Source of the DNA: Candidatus Aminicenantota bacterium
Lineage (GTDB): Bacteria; Acidobacteriota; Aminicenantia; UBA2199
Direction of reading: 5' to 3'
NCBI GenBank assembly: GCA_018262835.1
Contig: JADFDP010000016.1
Coordinates: forward strand, 1-39,357
DNA: 39,357 nucleotides
The notes beneath the pieces are model-generated. The model was not told the DNA's origin. It ran no database searches and saw only the letters and a list, made by a program, of their open reading frames with translations. Below are positions 8,340 through 16,261 of this stretch, one piece after another. The first letter of the stretch is position 1, and each line of letters opens with the position of its first letter. Position numbers and translations under genes: made by a program.

Positions 8340-8695
8340 GCATCAAGATCGCCCCTTTCCTGCCCCAGTTGCTGCGCAGCCTGTTCAAGAAGCCGGTCAC
8401 GGTCAAGTATCCCTTCGAAAAGGAGGCTGTTCCCCAGGGCTTCCGCGGCACCGTTGTCTTCAACCCGGCCAAGTGCATCGGCTGCAACATCTGCGTCAAC
8501 GACTGTCCGGCCGAGGCCATCGACATCATCCGCGTTTCCGAAACCGAAAAGAAATTCAAGATGATCCTGCACAACGACCGCTGCATCCATTGCGCCCAGT
8601 GCGTTGACTCCTGCCCGACCAAGACCTACCACATGGATCTGGAATACGAGGTCGCCGCCTTCAGCCGCCACGCCCTGAAGATCGAGTACAAGTAA
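8336..8695 (+). CDS. NuoI/HycF-like 2x[4Fe-4S] ferredoxin subunit
   Basis: Electron-entry subunit (119 aa) with two [4Fe-4S] clusters. Motifs are CIGCNICVNDCPAEAI near residues 42-57 and CIHCAQCVDSCPTKTY near residues 83-98, both with full CxxCxxCxxxCP spacing. These pass electrons, probably from a soluble ferredoxin, to the small-subunit cluster. AAGGGG lies before the ATG, which overlaps the nuoH-like stop (ATGA). No NADH-binding module (NuoE, F, G) is present in the window, which favours ferredoxin as donor, although such genes could lie upstream of base 1. Confidence 0.93.
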   Translation: MSIKIAPFLPQLLRSLFKKPVTVKYPFEKEAVPQGFRGTVVFNPAKCIGCNICVNDCPAEAIDIIRVSETEKKFKMILHNDRCIHCAQCVDSCPTKTYHMDLEYEVAAFSRHALKIEYK

Positions 8696-8787
8696 GACCG
8701 ACCATCATCGCCAAGAAACCCGCCGCTCACAGACCCGCCGCTGGGCCGGGAGCGGCTTTTCCCTGCCGCGAGGATTTCCGGCAAGCG

Positions 8788-9312
8788 TTGCGAGAACAGC
8801 TGTGCAGCGCGCGGCGCGTTTTCGTGCTGGGCATCGGTATGGACTGGAAGAGCGACGACCGCCTGGGGCTGGCCCTGGCCAGGGCCCTGGCGCGGGAACT
8901 GCCGGCCGACCCGCGCTTGAGTGTCATCAGCGGCGGCGAAGCGCCGGAAAATTTCACCGGGCAAGTACGCGCCTTCGCTCCCAGCCACGTGATCCTGATC
9001 GATGCCGTGGATCATGGCCAGGCTCCCGGGACGGCCTTTCTCGTCGACGAAAGCGCCATCACCGTGGGCGACATGACCAGCCACCGCCTGCCCTTGAAGC
9101 TGCTGATGCGTTTCCTGGCCGCGAGCATTCCCTGCCGGGTCATCCTGGTCGGCGTGCAGCCGCAAACGCTGCTGCCGGGAAAGCGGCTGTCCGCGCCCGT
9201 GCGCCGGACGGTCGCGCCCCTGGCCGGTTTTTTGGTAGAAACGCTCCTGGCGGCGCTGGGAGGGGAAATAAAGCGGGTCTTGGGAGCTAACGAGAAGTCA
9301 ACCCGAAAGTGA
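8788..9312 (+). CDS. HycI-type [NiFe]-hydrogenase maturation endopeptidase
   Basis: Nickel-dependent protease (174 aa from this start) that trims the C-terminal tail of the large subunit after Ni insertion. It begins with a Rossmann-like strand RVFVLGIGMDWKSDDRLG. It continues with GGEAPENF, LIDAVDHG and MTSHRLPLKLL and ends with LVGVQPQT, in the same order as HycI. The acidic residues in the first and third motifs and the histidine in the fourth fit the known Ni-binding residues. The start is uncertain: TTG 8788 gives the usual length, but the frame stays open upstream to the end of the nuoI-like gene. The 3' end overlaps the convergent TonB-family gene by 26 bases. Confidence 0.88.
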   Translation: MREQLCSARRVFVLGIGMDWKSDDRLGLALARALARELPADPRLSVISGGEAPENFTGQVRAFAPSHVILIDAVDHGQAPGTAFLVDESAITVGDMTSHRLPLKLLMRFLAASIPCRVILVGVQPQTLLPGKRLSAPVRRTVAPLAGFLVETLLAALGGEIKRVLGANEKSTRK

Positions 9313-10048
9313 TGGTCACCGTAAAGTAGATCGGACGGGGAACACCATTGACGATGTAGGGCTCGTAGAGCCATTGCCTGACAGCCGTGAGCGCCGCATT
9401 GTTGAAAACGGGATGGCCGTTGATGATCCGGGCCCTGCTCACCCGGCCGTAAATGTCGGTCATGGCCTCTACGATCACCACGGCTTGCAACCGCGCGGCA
9501 AAGGCTTCGCTGGGAAATTCGGGCCTGACTTCCCGGATCAGCTTGGGAACGCTCTTGCCGCTGACGAAAACGGGCGGTTCACTGCCCAGGCTTTCGCCCA
9601 GAACGCCCCCAAGGACGCCGCCGACCACACCGCCCTCCACGCCGCCCTCCACGCCGCCGGGGACACCCCAGGGAACACCTCCCTCGATGCCAAGATCACT
9701 GCCCTCGTCCTCTTCGAGCGTTACCGGCACCTCGATGGGAGCGATCAGCCTGCCGGCGAATTTATACGGTTTCACTTCATTATTTGCGGCCGTGGCTTTG
9801 GGAGAGCCGGAGCCGCGTCTTCTGCCCAGAGGGGGGGGGGGAGGAGGCGGCGGGATCGGCAGGGGCGGGGCCATGACCAGGATACGGGTCACATTGGCTT
9901 CAGGGAGCTGAGTGTCGGCGAACAACAGCGGTACCACTACCAAGGCGGCAATGGCCAGCGCGTGCGCCAGCAGGGAAATAGGCAGGATCAGCCATTTTCG
10001 TCTGCAGGCGTCCCGGTCACCTGTAGCAATCAGCGAATCATCCAACAT
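9287..10048 (-). CDS. TonB-family periplasm-spanning protein
   Basis: Energy-transducing protein of the TonB type (253 aa). ATG 10048 is preferred over the GTG at 10051, because GAGG lies 6 bases upstream. A cytoplasmic start is followed by one membrane helix (about residues 18-42) and a proline run with eight consecutive prolines near residue 70. A low-complexity GGVxGGV stretch lies near residues 130-155, and a C-terminal TonB domain begins at KLIREVRPEFP and includes NNAALTAVRQWLYEPY. ExbB/ExbD genes are not seen nearby. The proline run is encoded by an uninterrupted stretch of 11 C residues. It lies downstream of the M1-like peptidase gene on the same strand. Confidence 0.9.
   Translation of the reverse strand: MLDDSLIATGDRDACRRKWLILPISLLAHALAIAALVVVPLLFADTQLPEANVTRILVMAPPLPIPPPPPPPPLGRRRGSGSPKATAANNEVKPYKFAGRLIAPIEVPVTLEEDEGSDLGIEGGVPWGVPGGVEGGVEGGVVGGVLGGVLGESLGSEPPVFVSGKSVPKLIREVRPEFPSEAFAARLQAVVIVEAMTDIYGRVSRARIINGHPVFNNAALTAVRQWLYEPYIVNGVPRPIYFTVTITFGLTSR
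9602..9660 (-). repeat. In-frame GGV coding repeat in the TonB-family gene
   Basis: Short tandem units of about 12 bases (on the + strand, GCCGCCCTCCAC-type) encode the series GGVEGGVEGGVVGGVLGGVLG. At least five degenerate copies are visible. It lies between the proline-rich spacer and the C-terminal domain and is likely a flexible periplasmic linker whose length could change by slippage. Confidence 0.7.
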
Positions 10049-10147
10049 CACGAACCTCGTCGAAATCGGGTCAATTTTTTTTTGCCAACGGATAGATTAC
10101 CTCATTTCAGCCGCAAAATCCAGACCTGGAAAGACCTGGCCACAAGG

Positions 10148-12541
10148 TCAATCGCTCAGATTGATCGGCGAGACCGGCGCCTCGACTTCGATTGACAGGA
10201 TTGGCGTGTTTTCCAATATCATGAATTTTTGGACCTTTTCTTCGACGATCAGGGTGCGAAGGTACTTCCCTGCCGCCGTGGTGATGCGGACGCTGACCGG
10301 AAATACAAAATCGCTGTTTTTCTGGCTGAAAACAATCTCGGCGTTCTGTTCGCCGCGGGTGATCTTATAGCTGACCTCAGGCAACTGGCGCGAGTAGATC
10401 CAGCCTTTGAAAAACTTGCGCAGGAGCTGGCGACCATGGCTGAATTGCTGGATAAAACGCGCCGTGGCCAGGCTTTGGTACCTGAATTCGGTCAGAATCT
10501 CGCGCAGGCGCTTGAGCATCTCTTCCTCGCCCAAAATCTCCTTAAGCATTAAAAAAACCAGCGCCGCCTTGTTGTAGACGATGCTTTGGAAGGTGTACAG
10601 GTCATCGCTGAGATTGGCGATGCGCCGGCCGTAGAAGATCGGTCCGAAATCGTTTTTGCGGAAAACCCATTTCTTGGCGCTGGCTATCGCCTTACGGAAC
10701 TGGCTCTCGCCCAGGGTATTCTCCAGGTAGAGCATAGTGGAGAACTGGGCCAATCCCTCGGTCAGCCACTGATCCTGGTACGATCTCCAGGAAATGACCC
10801 CGCCCCACCACTGGTGGGCCAGTTCATGGACCAGGTTGTCACGGATGATGTCATTAAAGACCACGGGGCTGTTGCGACGGAGATAGCGATCCAGTCCCGG
10901 CTCGCCCATTTGGAAAGTGTTGGCCAGGAGATTGAAGATCACAAATCCCTGGTAGCTCAGGCCGCCATAATCCTGATGGTGCCGCAGCAGCAGGTTCAAT
11001 TCACTGAGTTCCAAGGGACCGTATTTTTCCAGTAGAAAATCAAAACAGTTCTGGACATCCAGGGGAGAAAAGTAATCCCCAATTTTTAATTTCGCGTTAC
11101 CGAACACGTGAATCGGCAGTTGGCTGGGAATGGTCAGCAATTTTTCGAAATTCCCACAGACCAGCGAGACTCCCTTGGTGCCGGGGCTTTCAAAGACAAA
11201 TTCATTACGCTCGCCATTCTTCTTCTGGGAGCTCAGTTTTCCCGATGCCAGGCACTGCAGCGGATGCGGCAGGGAAATCTTGATCCTGCTTTTGAAGAAA
11301 TTGTGCCCGGGATTGGGATAGAAATTCTGTTCACGACTTAAAACATAATAAGGGTTTATATTTTTTTCAGAGGGAACCTTGAAGTCGATCTTGATCATTT
11401 CCCCGGATTTCTCACTGGCGTTGATGCTGCCGGCATAATAGAAAATGAACTTTTTCAGTTCACGGCCCAGAAGGAAATAAGTATCGTCGCGGTGGAACAG
11501 CTGGAGCTCCTGCTGCTGCGATTTGCCGAAATCCTTGACGACCAGCCCGGGATCAAGGTTTATCGTTTTGACATTCGAAGGCTCCTTGAAATTCAGGACG
11601 GATATCCCTGAAAGGAAGCGGGACTGGGGATTGTAAAAGAGGCTCAAGCTCAATTTTTCCAGTTCATCGACCGCTTGGGCCGTGTATTTGAGCCCCTTGA
11701 CGGCATTGTAATTCAGGTAAAACGTGTTCTCAGGGAAGAGTACCAGGCTGGTATCCGGGGAATTTCTGGGGTTAAATATGTAGCGGAAATATGATTTTTG
11801 CGTTTTGCGGTAGAACATGGCGAGATTGAATTCGGCGGCAAAAGGAAAATACCAAAGTTCTTTGAAAATAGGAATGGGCATCCCCCAATTTTTCCGGAAA
11901 ATATCAAAAAGAAGCTTGGCTTCACCATCCTCCAGTTCAACCACGGGTTGCGGCCGGGGAAGGCCGGAAACCAAGTCGGGCTGGCCGAATACAAAAATCC
12001 CTGCCCGGGACTCCTTTTCGAACCGCTCGCTGTGCACCAGGTTGCCCAGCGTCAGCCGCTCCTCTTCGTCCTCGGGTCTGATCCTGAAAGTCCATTCGCC
12101 GGAAAAAATGAAAACGCTGCCCATGGGCATCCCCTGGTAGATGACCCCCTTTTTGAAAAAGATTTCGGCATCGCCCATGCGGACGGTGCGGTCGGAAACG
12201 TCATAACGGGAAAAAGCGTGGATGAAATTCAGGTGCTCGATGTTGCGCCGCATAACCAGTTGCCGGTACTTTCCATTTTCGAAACCAAATGTGATCTCGC
12301 CGATTTCGGCGAAATCCCGGAAACGGGCGAAAAATATCAGGTCTTTCTCCTGCAACACACTGAAAGCGACCTTCTGGCATTCCTGGAAATAGGCAGCCAC
12401 TTGCTGATGGGAGGCATCACTGAACTGAGCGGCCAACGCCGGCCAGTCCTTGCTCTGGATCGCCATTTCCAGTTTTTCCTGGGGAAAAATCCAGAAGGAT
12501 GCTCCCCAAAGCAATGACCAGACCCAAAGACACCTTTTCAT
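10148..12541 (-). CDS. M1-like (gluzincin) metallopeptidase, secreted
   Basis: Zinc metallopeptidase of the M1 superfamily (797 aa from ATG 12541). An N-terminal signal peptide (CLWVWSLLWGASFWIF) indicates export. The zinc site is perfect: HELAHQWWG, then exactly 18 residues after the second histidine the third ligand in TEGLAQF. The upstream substrate motif is altered: the position of GAMEN/GGMEY is GGLSYQG, without the glutamate that binds the substrate N-terminus, so aminopeptidase activity is doubtful. A long N-terminal beta-rich region (~470 aa) precedes the catalytic part. The ORF track starts at ATG 12550, but that codon lies inside a TATAAT box, so the next ATG (MKRCLW) is more likely. 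The TonB-family gene follows after ~100 bases. Confidence 0.85.
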   Translation of the reverse strand: MKRCLWVWSLLWGASFWIFPQEKLEMAIQSKDWPALAAQFSDASHQQVAAYFQECQKVAFSVLQEKDLIFFARFRDFAEIGEITFGFENGKYRQLVMRRNIEHLNFIHAFSRYDVSDRTVRMGDAEIFFKKGVIYQGMPMGSVFIFSGEWTFRIRPEDEEERLTLGNLVHSERFEKESRAGIFVFGQPDLVSGLPRPQPVVELEDGEAKLLFDIFRKNWGMPIPIFKELWYFPFAAEFNLAMFYRKTQKSYFRYIFNPRNSPDTSLVLFPENTFYLNYNAVKGLKYTAQAVDELEKLSLSLFYNPQSRFLSGISVLNFKEPSNVKTINLDPGLVVKDFGKSQQQELQLFHRDDTYFLLGRELKKFIFYYAGSINASEKSGEMIKIDFKVPSEKNINPYYVLSREQNFYPNPGHNFFKSRIKISLPHPLQCLASGKLSSQKKNGERNEFVFESPGTKGVSLVCGNFEKLLTIPSQLPIHVFGNAKLKIGDYFSPLDVQNCFDFLLEKYGPLELSELNLLLRHHQDYGGLSYQGFVIFNLLANTFQMGEPGLDRYLRRNSPVVFNDIIRDNLVHELAHQWWGGVISWRSYQDQWLTEGLAQFSTMLYLENTLGESQFRKAIASAKKWVFRKNDFGPIFYGRRIANLSDDLYTFQSIVYNKAALVFLMLKEILGEEEMLKRLREILTEFRYQSLATARFIQQFSHGRQLLRKFFKGWIYSRQLPEVSYKITRGEQNAEIVFSQKNSDFVFPVSVRITTAAGKYLRTLIVEEKVQKFMILENTPILSIEVEAPVSPINLSD

Positions 12542-12548
12542 GATCCCC

Positions 12549-12554
12549 ATTATA
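12549..12554 (-). promoter_or_regulatory. -10 box of the M1-like peptidase gene, possibly leaderless
   Basis: On the minus strand TATAAT (12554 to 12549) is followed by seven bases (GGGGATC) and then ATG 12541. Transcription would be expected to begin at or within two bases of the ATG. No convincing -35 hexamer or Shine-Dalgarno site is present. A separate plus-strand promoter for the ResB gene occupies the same 130-base divergent region. Confidence 0.5.
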
Positions 12555-12619
12555 ATGCTTTGCGGGATAATTTGAAAGCGAAAACGGTTGATGCCGACTT
12601 CCGGGGCAAGAGACAGCGG

Positions 12620-12648
12620 TTGCCATTTTTATTGTGAAATGGTATATA
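12620..12648 (+). promoter_or_regulatory. Sigma70-type promoter of the resB/ccsA operon
   Basis: TTGCCA (12620-12625), a spacer of exactly 17 bases, then TATATA (12643-12648). Transcription would start near 12655, about 17 bases before ATG 12672. The box sits in a TATATATATA tract, so the exact -10 register may shift by two bases. Confidence 0.55.
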
Positions 12649-12671
12649 TATATCCGGAAGTCGATTGTTTC

Positions 12672-13478
12672 ATGACCGAAAACAAAAAACGAACCATTTC
12701 CCGGTTATTCCGCCCCCTGGCCTCACTCAAGCTAACGGTGATCGCCCTACTGCTCATGGCTGGGCTGGTCATCGCCGGCACCGTCTATCAAGCCGCAAAC
12801 GGCTTATACGCCGCTCAAGAAAAGTTTTTTGCATCCTGGATCATCTGGCTCTTCGGCATCCTGCCGCTGCCGGGCCTGCTGCTTGCGGCCACGCTGCTTT
12901 TCCTCAACCTGCTGGCCGCGACCATTTTCCGCCTGCCATACCACTGGCGGCAGGGCGGTCTGCTGCTGGTCCACTATGGCCTGCTGCTGCTCATGGGCGG
13001 CGGCTTTTTCATCGCGCTCACCGCCCAGGAATATTCCCTGACCCTGCGCGAAGGTGAAAGCAGCCGTCTTGCCCTCCGCGTCGATGAGCAGGGGATCCAA
13101 ATCGACCGGCGTCCGGAAAAGGTCGTTTTGCCTGTCGGGATCAAGCTGCTTGATTTTGAAAAAAGCATGCACCCGGGAACGGGCATTCCCAGGAGTTTCA
13201 CCAGCCGGGTCGAGATCACCACCGGCCGCACAAAGCGCATGGCCGTCATATCCATGAACCGGCCGCTGCGCTACCGGGAATACACATTTTACCAGTCGTC
13301 TTACAGCGAGGATGGCATGGGCGGCGAAAGTTCGACTTTCTCCGTGGTGAGCAACACGGGCCGCTGGCTGCCGTATATCGCCAGCGCCATGCTGTTCCTG
13401 GGACTGGCCGTCCATTTCCTGGGCATGCTGGCGGCGGCCCTGAAAAAAAGCCGGCCCCGAGGCTCGGAGATGCCATGA
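12672..13478 (+). CDS. resB: ResB-like cytochrome c biogenesis protein
   Basis: Membrane component of system II cytochrome c maturation (268 aa from ATG 12672). The longer ORF-track start would run through the promoter and is rejected. Helices are seen at about residues 20-42 and 58-85, another follows near 95-115, then a periplasmic beta-rich domain and a last helix near residue 240. The pairs LASLKLTVIALLLMAG near the N-terminus and RPLRYREYTFYQSSY before the last helix are typical ResB segments. It is shorter than classical ResB (400-500 aa), as in compact bacterial versions. The stop overlaps the start of the CcsA-like gene (ATGA), so the pair is co-expressed. No c-type cytochrome gene is seen in the window. 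Confidence 0.85.
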   Translation: MTENKKRTISRLFRPLASLKLTVIALLLMAGLVIAGTVYQAANGLYAAQEKFFASWIIWLFGILPLPGLLLAATLLFLNLLAATIFRLPYHWRQGGLLLVHYGLLLLMGGGFFIALTAQEYSLTLREGESSRLALRVDEQGIQIDRRPEKVVLPVGIKLLDFEKSMHPGTGIPRSFTSRVEITTGRTKRMAVISMNRPLRYREYTFYQSSYSEDGMGGESSTFSVVSNTGRWLPYIASAMLFLGLAVHFLGMLAAALKKSRPRGSEMP

Positions 13479-15184
13479 AAAGAAGCATCTTCCTGGCCTT
13501 GCTGGCATCCTGGCTGCTGAGTTCGGCGGTTCTGTCCGCTGCGACCCATCTGGGACCGTTCCAACGCCTGGTGGTGCTGGAAGAAGGACGGAAAAAACCA
13601 CTGGACACGTTTGCCCGCAACCTGCTCAAGCAGTTTTCCGGGAGAGCTTCCTTGGCCGGCATGAGCGCCAGCGCCTGGCTGGCCCGGGTTTTTTTCACCC
13701 CGGAAAAGACCTTCGACGACAAAATTTTCCTGGTCAACCAGCCCGACGTGCTGGCGGCCATGGGCGTGGAAGGCGAAGGCCGCGGCCGTTTCAGCTTTTC
13801 GCGGCTGCGCCCAGGTCTGGGCCGGCTGCATGAATTGGCCTTTCAGTATGCCAATCTGCAAGACAGCGGCAAAGGGCGGTTCGAAAATGAAACCCTTCGC
13901 CTCTTTTACAATGTTTCCGCTTATTACAACCTGCTGGAGGCTTTCCGCTCAATCCAAGCGGGCAGTGCTGCGCATCCGGACCGGCAGAGCGCCTCGGGGC
14001 TCCCGGCGATCGTGCCGCTCGGCGGCGGACCCGGAGAACCGTGGCTCAGCCCCGCCCAGGTACTGGCCCATGGCGCTTCCCTGCCAGCCACCGTGCAGCG
14101 GGAAATATCGCTGCTGGCCCAGGCTTCCCGCGCGTACGCAACCGGACGCAAGAATGATTTTGGCCAGGCATTGACGGCCTTTAACCGATCCGTACAAGTC
14201 CGCCTGGGGCCTCAGGCCGTCCGCAGCAGCAAAATTTCCATGGAAATTTATTACAACCATATCGATCCGTTCTTCAAAGCCGAACTGGCCTACGGCCTGG
14301 CACTGCTGATTCTGCTGCTTTCCATGGCGCTCCCGCGCTTCCGCCTGGATCGCCTGAGCGCACTGTGCCTGTTGGGGGGGAGTCTGGCGCACACATTTGG
14401 CTTGATCGCCCGCATGCTGATCATGAATCGGCCGCCGGTGACCAACCTGTATGAGACATTCGTTTTCGTCGCCTGGACCGGCGTGGTCATGGGCTTGCTG
14501 ATGGCATGGTGGCAAAAAACGGAGCTGGGCATCCTGGCCGGAGGAATTGCCGGAATTGTATTCCTGGCCATCGCCGGCCGCTACAGCCTGGACGGCGACA
14601 CCCTGGGCATGCTGGCGGCGGTGCTTGATTCCAACCTGTGGTTGACCACCCACGTGGTGACCATTTCACTCGGCTATGCCGGCTGCGTGGTCGCCGGCAT
14701 CTTCGGCCACGTGGTCATCATCCAGAAACTGCTCGACCCGCGCTCGGCCGCGGCGGCAGGCACGACCCGCCTGTTGTACGCCGCCCTGGCCTTCGGCCTG
14801 GCGTTCACCAGTATCGGCACGGTCATGGGCGGCATCTGGGCCGACCAGTCCTGGGGCCGGTTCTGGGGCTGGGATCCCAAGGAGAACGGCGCCCTGCTGA
14901 TCATCATCTGGTGTGCCATACTGTTTCACGCCCGCCTGGCCGGCTGGATCGGCCAGATCGGCCTGGCTGCCGGCAGCATCGGAGCGATCATCGCCGTGGT
15001 CATGGCGTGGTTCGGCGTCAACCTGCTCGGTGTGGGCTTGCACGCCTACGGCTTTACAACCGGAGCCGCCAGGGGCTTGCTGGCTTTTGTCGGCGGCGAA
15101 CTCCTTTTCCTCGCGGTTGCCGTGCCGCTGTGCAAAAAGAACGCTGCCGAAAGCGGCGGAAATAAAGCACAACAAAAAAGTTGA
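13475..15184 (+). CDS. ccsA: CcsA/ResC-like cytochrome c haem lyase with N-terminal periplasmic domain
   Basis: Haem-handling membrane protein of system II (569 aa). The C-terminal ~300 residues hold about eight helices with the haem-binding tryptophan-rich motif WGRFWGWDPKEN near residue 460. Histidine-bearing helices (HTFGLIARM, TTHVVTISLGY, FHARLAG) can serve as haem ligands. The first ~265 residues are an extra part: a signal-like helix followed by a soluble region beginning THLGPFQRLVVLEEGRKKPLDTFARNLLKQ. This layout, with a ResB-like gene overlapping upstream, is found in several anaerobic lineages. Together they would attach haem to apocytochromes in the periplasm. Confidence 0.9.
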   Translation: MKRSIFLALLASWLLSSAVLSAATHLGPFQRLVVLEEGRKKPLDTFARNLLKQFSGRASLAGMSASAWLARVFFTPEKTFDDKIFLVNQPDVLAAMGVEGEGRGRFSFSRLRPGLGRLHELAFQYANLQDSGKGRFENETLRLFYNVSAYYNLLEAFRSIQAGSAAHPDRQSASGLPAIVPLGGGPGEPWLSPAQVLAHGASLPATVQREISLLAQASRAYATGRKNDFGQALTAFNRSVQVRLGPQAVRSSKISMEIYYNHIDPFFKAELAYGLALLILLLSMALPRFRLDRLSALCLLGGSLAHTFGLIARMLIMNRPPVTNLYETFVFVAWTGVVMGLLMAWWQKTELGILAGGIAGIVFLAIAGRYSLDGDTLGMLAAVLDSNLWLTTHVVTISLGYAGCVVAGIFGHVVIIQKLLDPRSAAAAGTTRLLYAALAFGLAFTSIGTVMGGIWADQSWGRFWGWDPKENGALLIIIWCAILFHARLAGWIGQIGLAAGSIGAIIAVVMAWFGVNLLGVGLHAYGFTTGAARGLLAFVGGELLFLAVAVPLCKKNAAESGGNKAQQKS

Positions 15185-15287
15185 CTACATCTTTATCATC
15201 CCAAGTGCTATTCAGCGATTATTTTTCCAAAGCACGGGATAAAAAGAAAATATAATTTCAGGCGCCGCAAGAATCGCTCTCGACCAT

Positions 15288-15296
15288 TGTTATAAT
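15288..15296 (+). promoter_or_regulatory. Extended -10 promoter of the lipoprotein gene
   Basis: TGTTATAAT (TG, one base, then perfect TATAAT at 15291-15296) is an extended -10 element. No -35 match is present at the normal distance. Transcription would start near 15303, giving a ~33-base leader that contains the AGGAGGT ribosome site. A second TATAAT at 15251-15256 lacks the TG and a -35. Confidence 0.45.
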
Positions 15297-15335
15297 TCCA
15301 TGCGGAAGAACAGTTTTTTTTCAGGAGGTGTTAAA

Positions 15336-16172
15336 ATGAAATTCCGCCGGTCACATCAATTCAAGACGTTTCTTATCCTTGCAGCGGTTGCGGCATTTTT
15401 TACGCAACCGGGATGCCGAAGCCTGCAGAGCATACCCAGCCAATGGCTGGCCGGTGCGGATGGCCGGATTGAGGATTTCAGTAATAAAATCACAAGCCAT
15501 TTGTTCGAGAATGGCATAATGGTCGGCGTGGGCAACGACGAACGCTTCCTTTACATTTTCTTCTCGCCCGATGTCCGCCACCGCCAGCGGCCTCCCAGCC
15601 GCGCCAGCCTGACCCTGTGGCTTGATGAAAACGGCGGAAGAGCCGAAATGCTCGGACTGGGCCATGTCAGTGATCAACAACGGAACAAAATGCCGCCGCC
15701 CGCAGCGCGGTCCGGTGAACCAAAAGACATTGCCGCAGGACCGGACAGACCGCAACCGCCCCTTGCTGCTGCCCCGGCGCCGGCGCTGTTGAAAATTATG
15801 GACCGCAAAAACAGCAAAGAAACCTTCATCTGCGCCGACGGTTCTTTGGGACCTGCCGTCCGCCTGGCTGACGATTGGGGCGACTTCGCCTACCAATGGC
15901 GCATTCCCTTCCAAGCCCTGGGTGACTGGCCGGGATTGAATCGCAAACCCGGGAAAGCCATCGGCATCGGCCTGCTATGGAAAATCGAGCCCCTGCCCGG
16001 TCTGGATAAAAAGGATCTGGACCGGTCACGCCCCGGACCTGGCCGCGGCGGACCGGGCGGCCCCCCCGCTGGCATGGAAAGCGGACCGGGCGGCCCCGGG
16101 CGCATCATGCCTCAGACCCATTTCAAAGCCAAACGCAGGATATGGCTGCGGACCCTCCTGATCAATCGATAA
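15336..16172 (+). CDS. Putative lipoprotein of unknown function
   Basis: Not recognised (278 aa). The start is ATG 15336, which has a near-perfect AGGAGGT 6 bases upstream; the earlier start in the ORF track is rejected. An N-terminal hydrophobic stretch (TFLILAAVAAFFTQ) ends at PGCRS, an imperfect lipobox, so lipid attachment at Cys ~27 is likely. The middle contains DERFLYIFFSPD, SLTLWLDENGG and, later, DWGDFAYQWRIPF, a pattern like carbohydrate-binding/DOMON-type beta-sandwich domains; this is weak. The end is very rich in Gly, Pro and Arg (GRGGPGGPPAG). It lies ~150 bases after ccsA with its own promoter. Confidence 0.65.
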   Translation: MKFRRSHQFKTFLILAAVAAFFTQPGCRSLQSIPSQWLAGADGRIEDFSNKITSHLFENGIMVGVGNDERFLYIFFSPDVRHRQRPPSRASLTLWLDENGGRAEMLGLGHVSDQQRNKMPPPAARSGEPKDIAAGPDRPQPPLAAAPAPALLKIMDRKNSKETFICADGSLGPAVRLADDWGDFAYQWRIPFQALGDWPGLNRKPGKAIGIGLLWKIEPLPGLDKKDLDRSRPGPGRGGPGGPPAGMESGPGGPGRIMPQTHFKAKRRIWLRTLLINR

Positions 16173-16261
16173 AAGCGCGGAGGGTCAACAGGATCCCTTC
16201 TCCATTGATCCCCTGCCGCTTTTCTGAATTCTTTTGCCGCTGGGACCCGGAATATTTCAAA

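Noticed and set aside
1-9312. Respiratory complex I (nuo operon)
   Set aside because: The NuoD-like subunit has all four Ni-binding cysteines, NuoB has CxxC instead of CC, no NuoE/F/G is seen, and a hydrogenase maturation protease is in the operon.
9602-9660. CRISPR-like array
   Set aside because: The short repeats lie within a coding frame, have no spacers and vary between copies.
9374-10195. Plus-strand ORF of 273 aa opposite the TonB-family gene
   Set aside because: The minus strand encodes a clear TonB-type protein; the plus translation is low in hydrophobic structure and runs into the next gene.
11798-12517. Plus-strand ORF of 239 aa opposite the M1-like peptidase
   Set aside because: Shadow of the peptidase gene, which carries signal peptide and zinc site.
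16173-16261. Terminator between the lipoprotein and the membrane-protein gene
   Set aside because: CAGGATC and GATCCCCTG can pair partly, but the stem is interrupted and the T-run is not adjacent.
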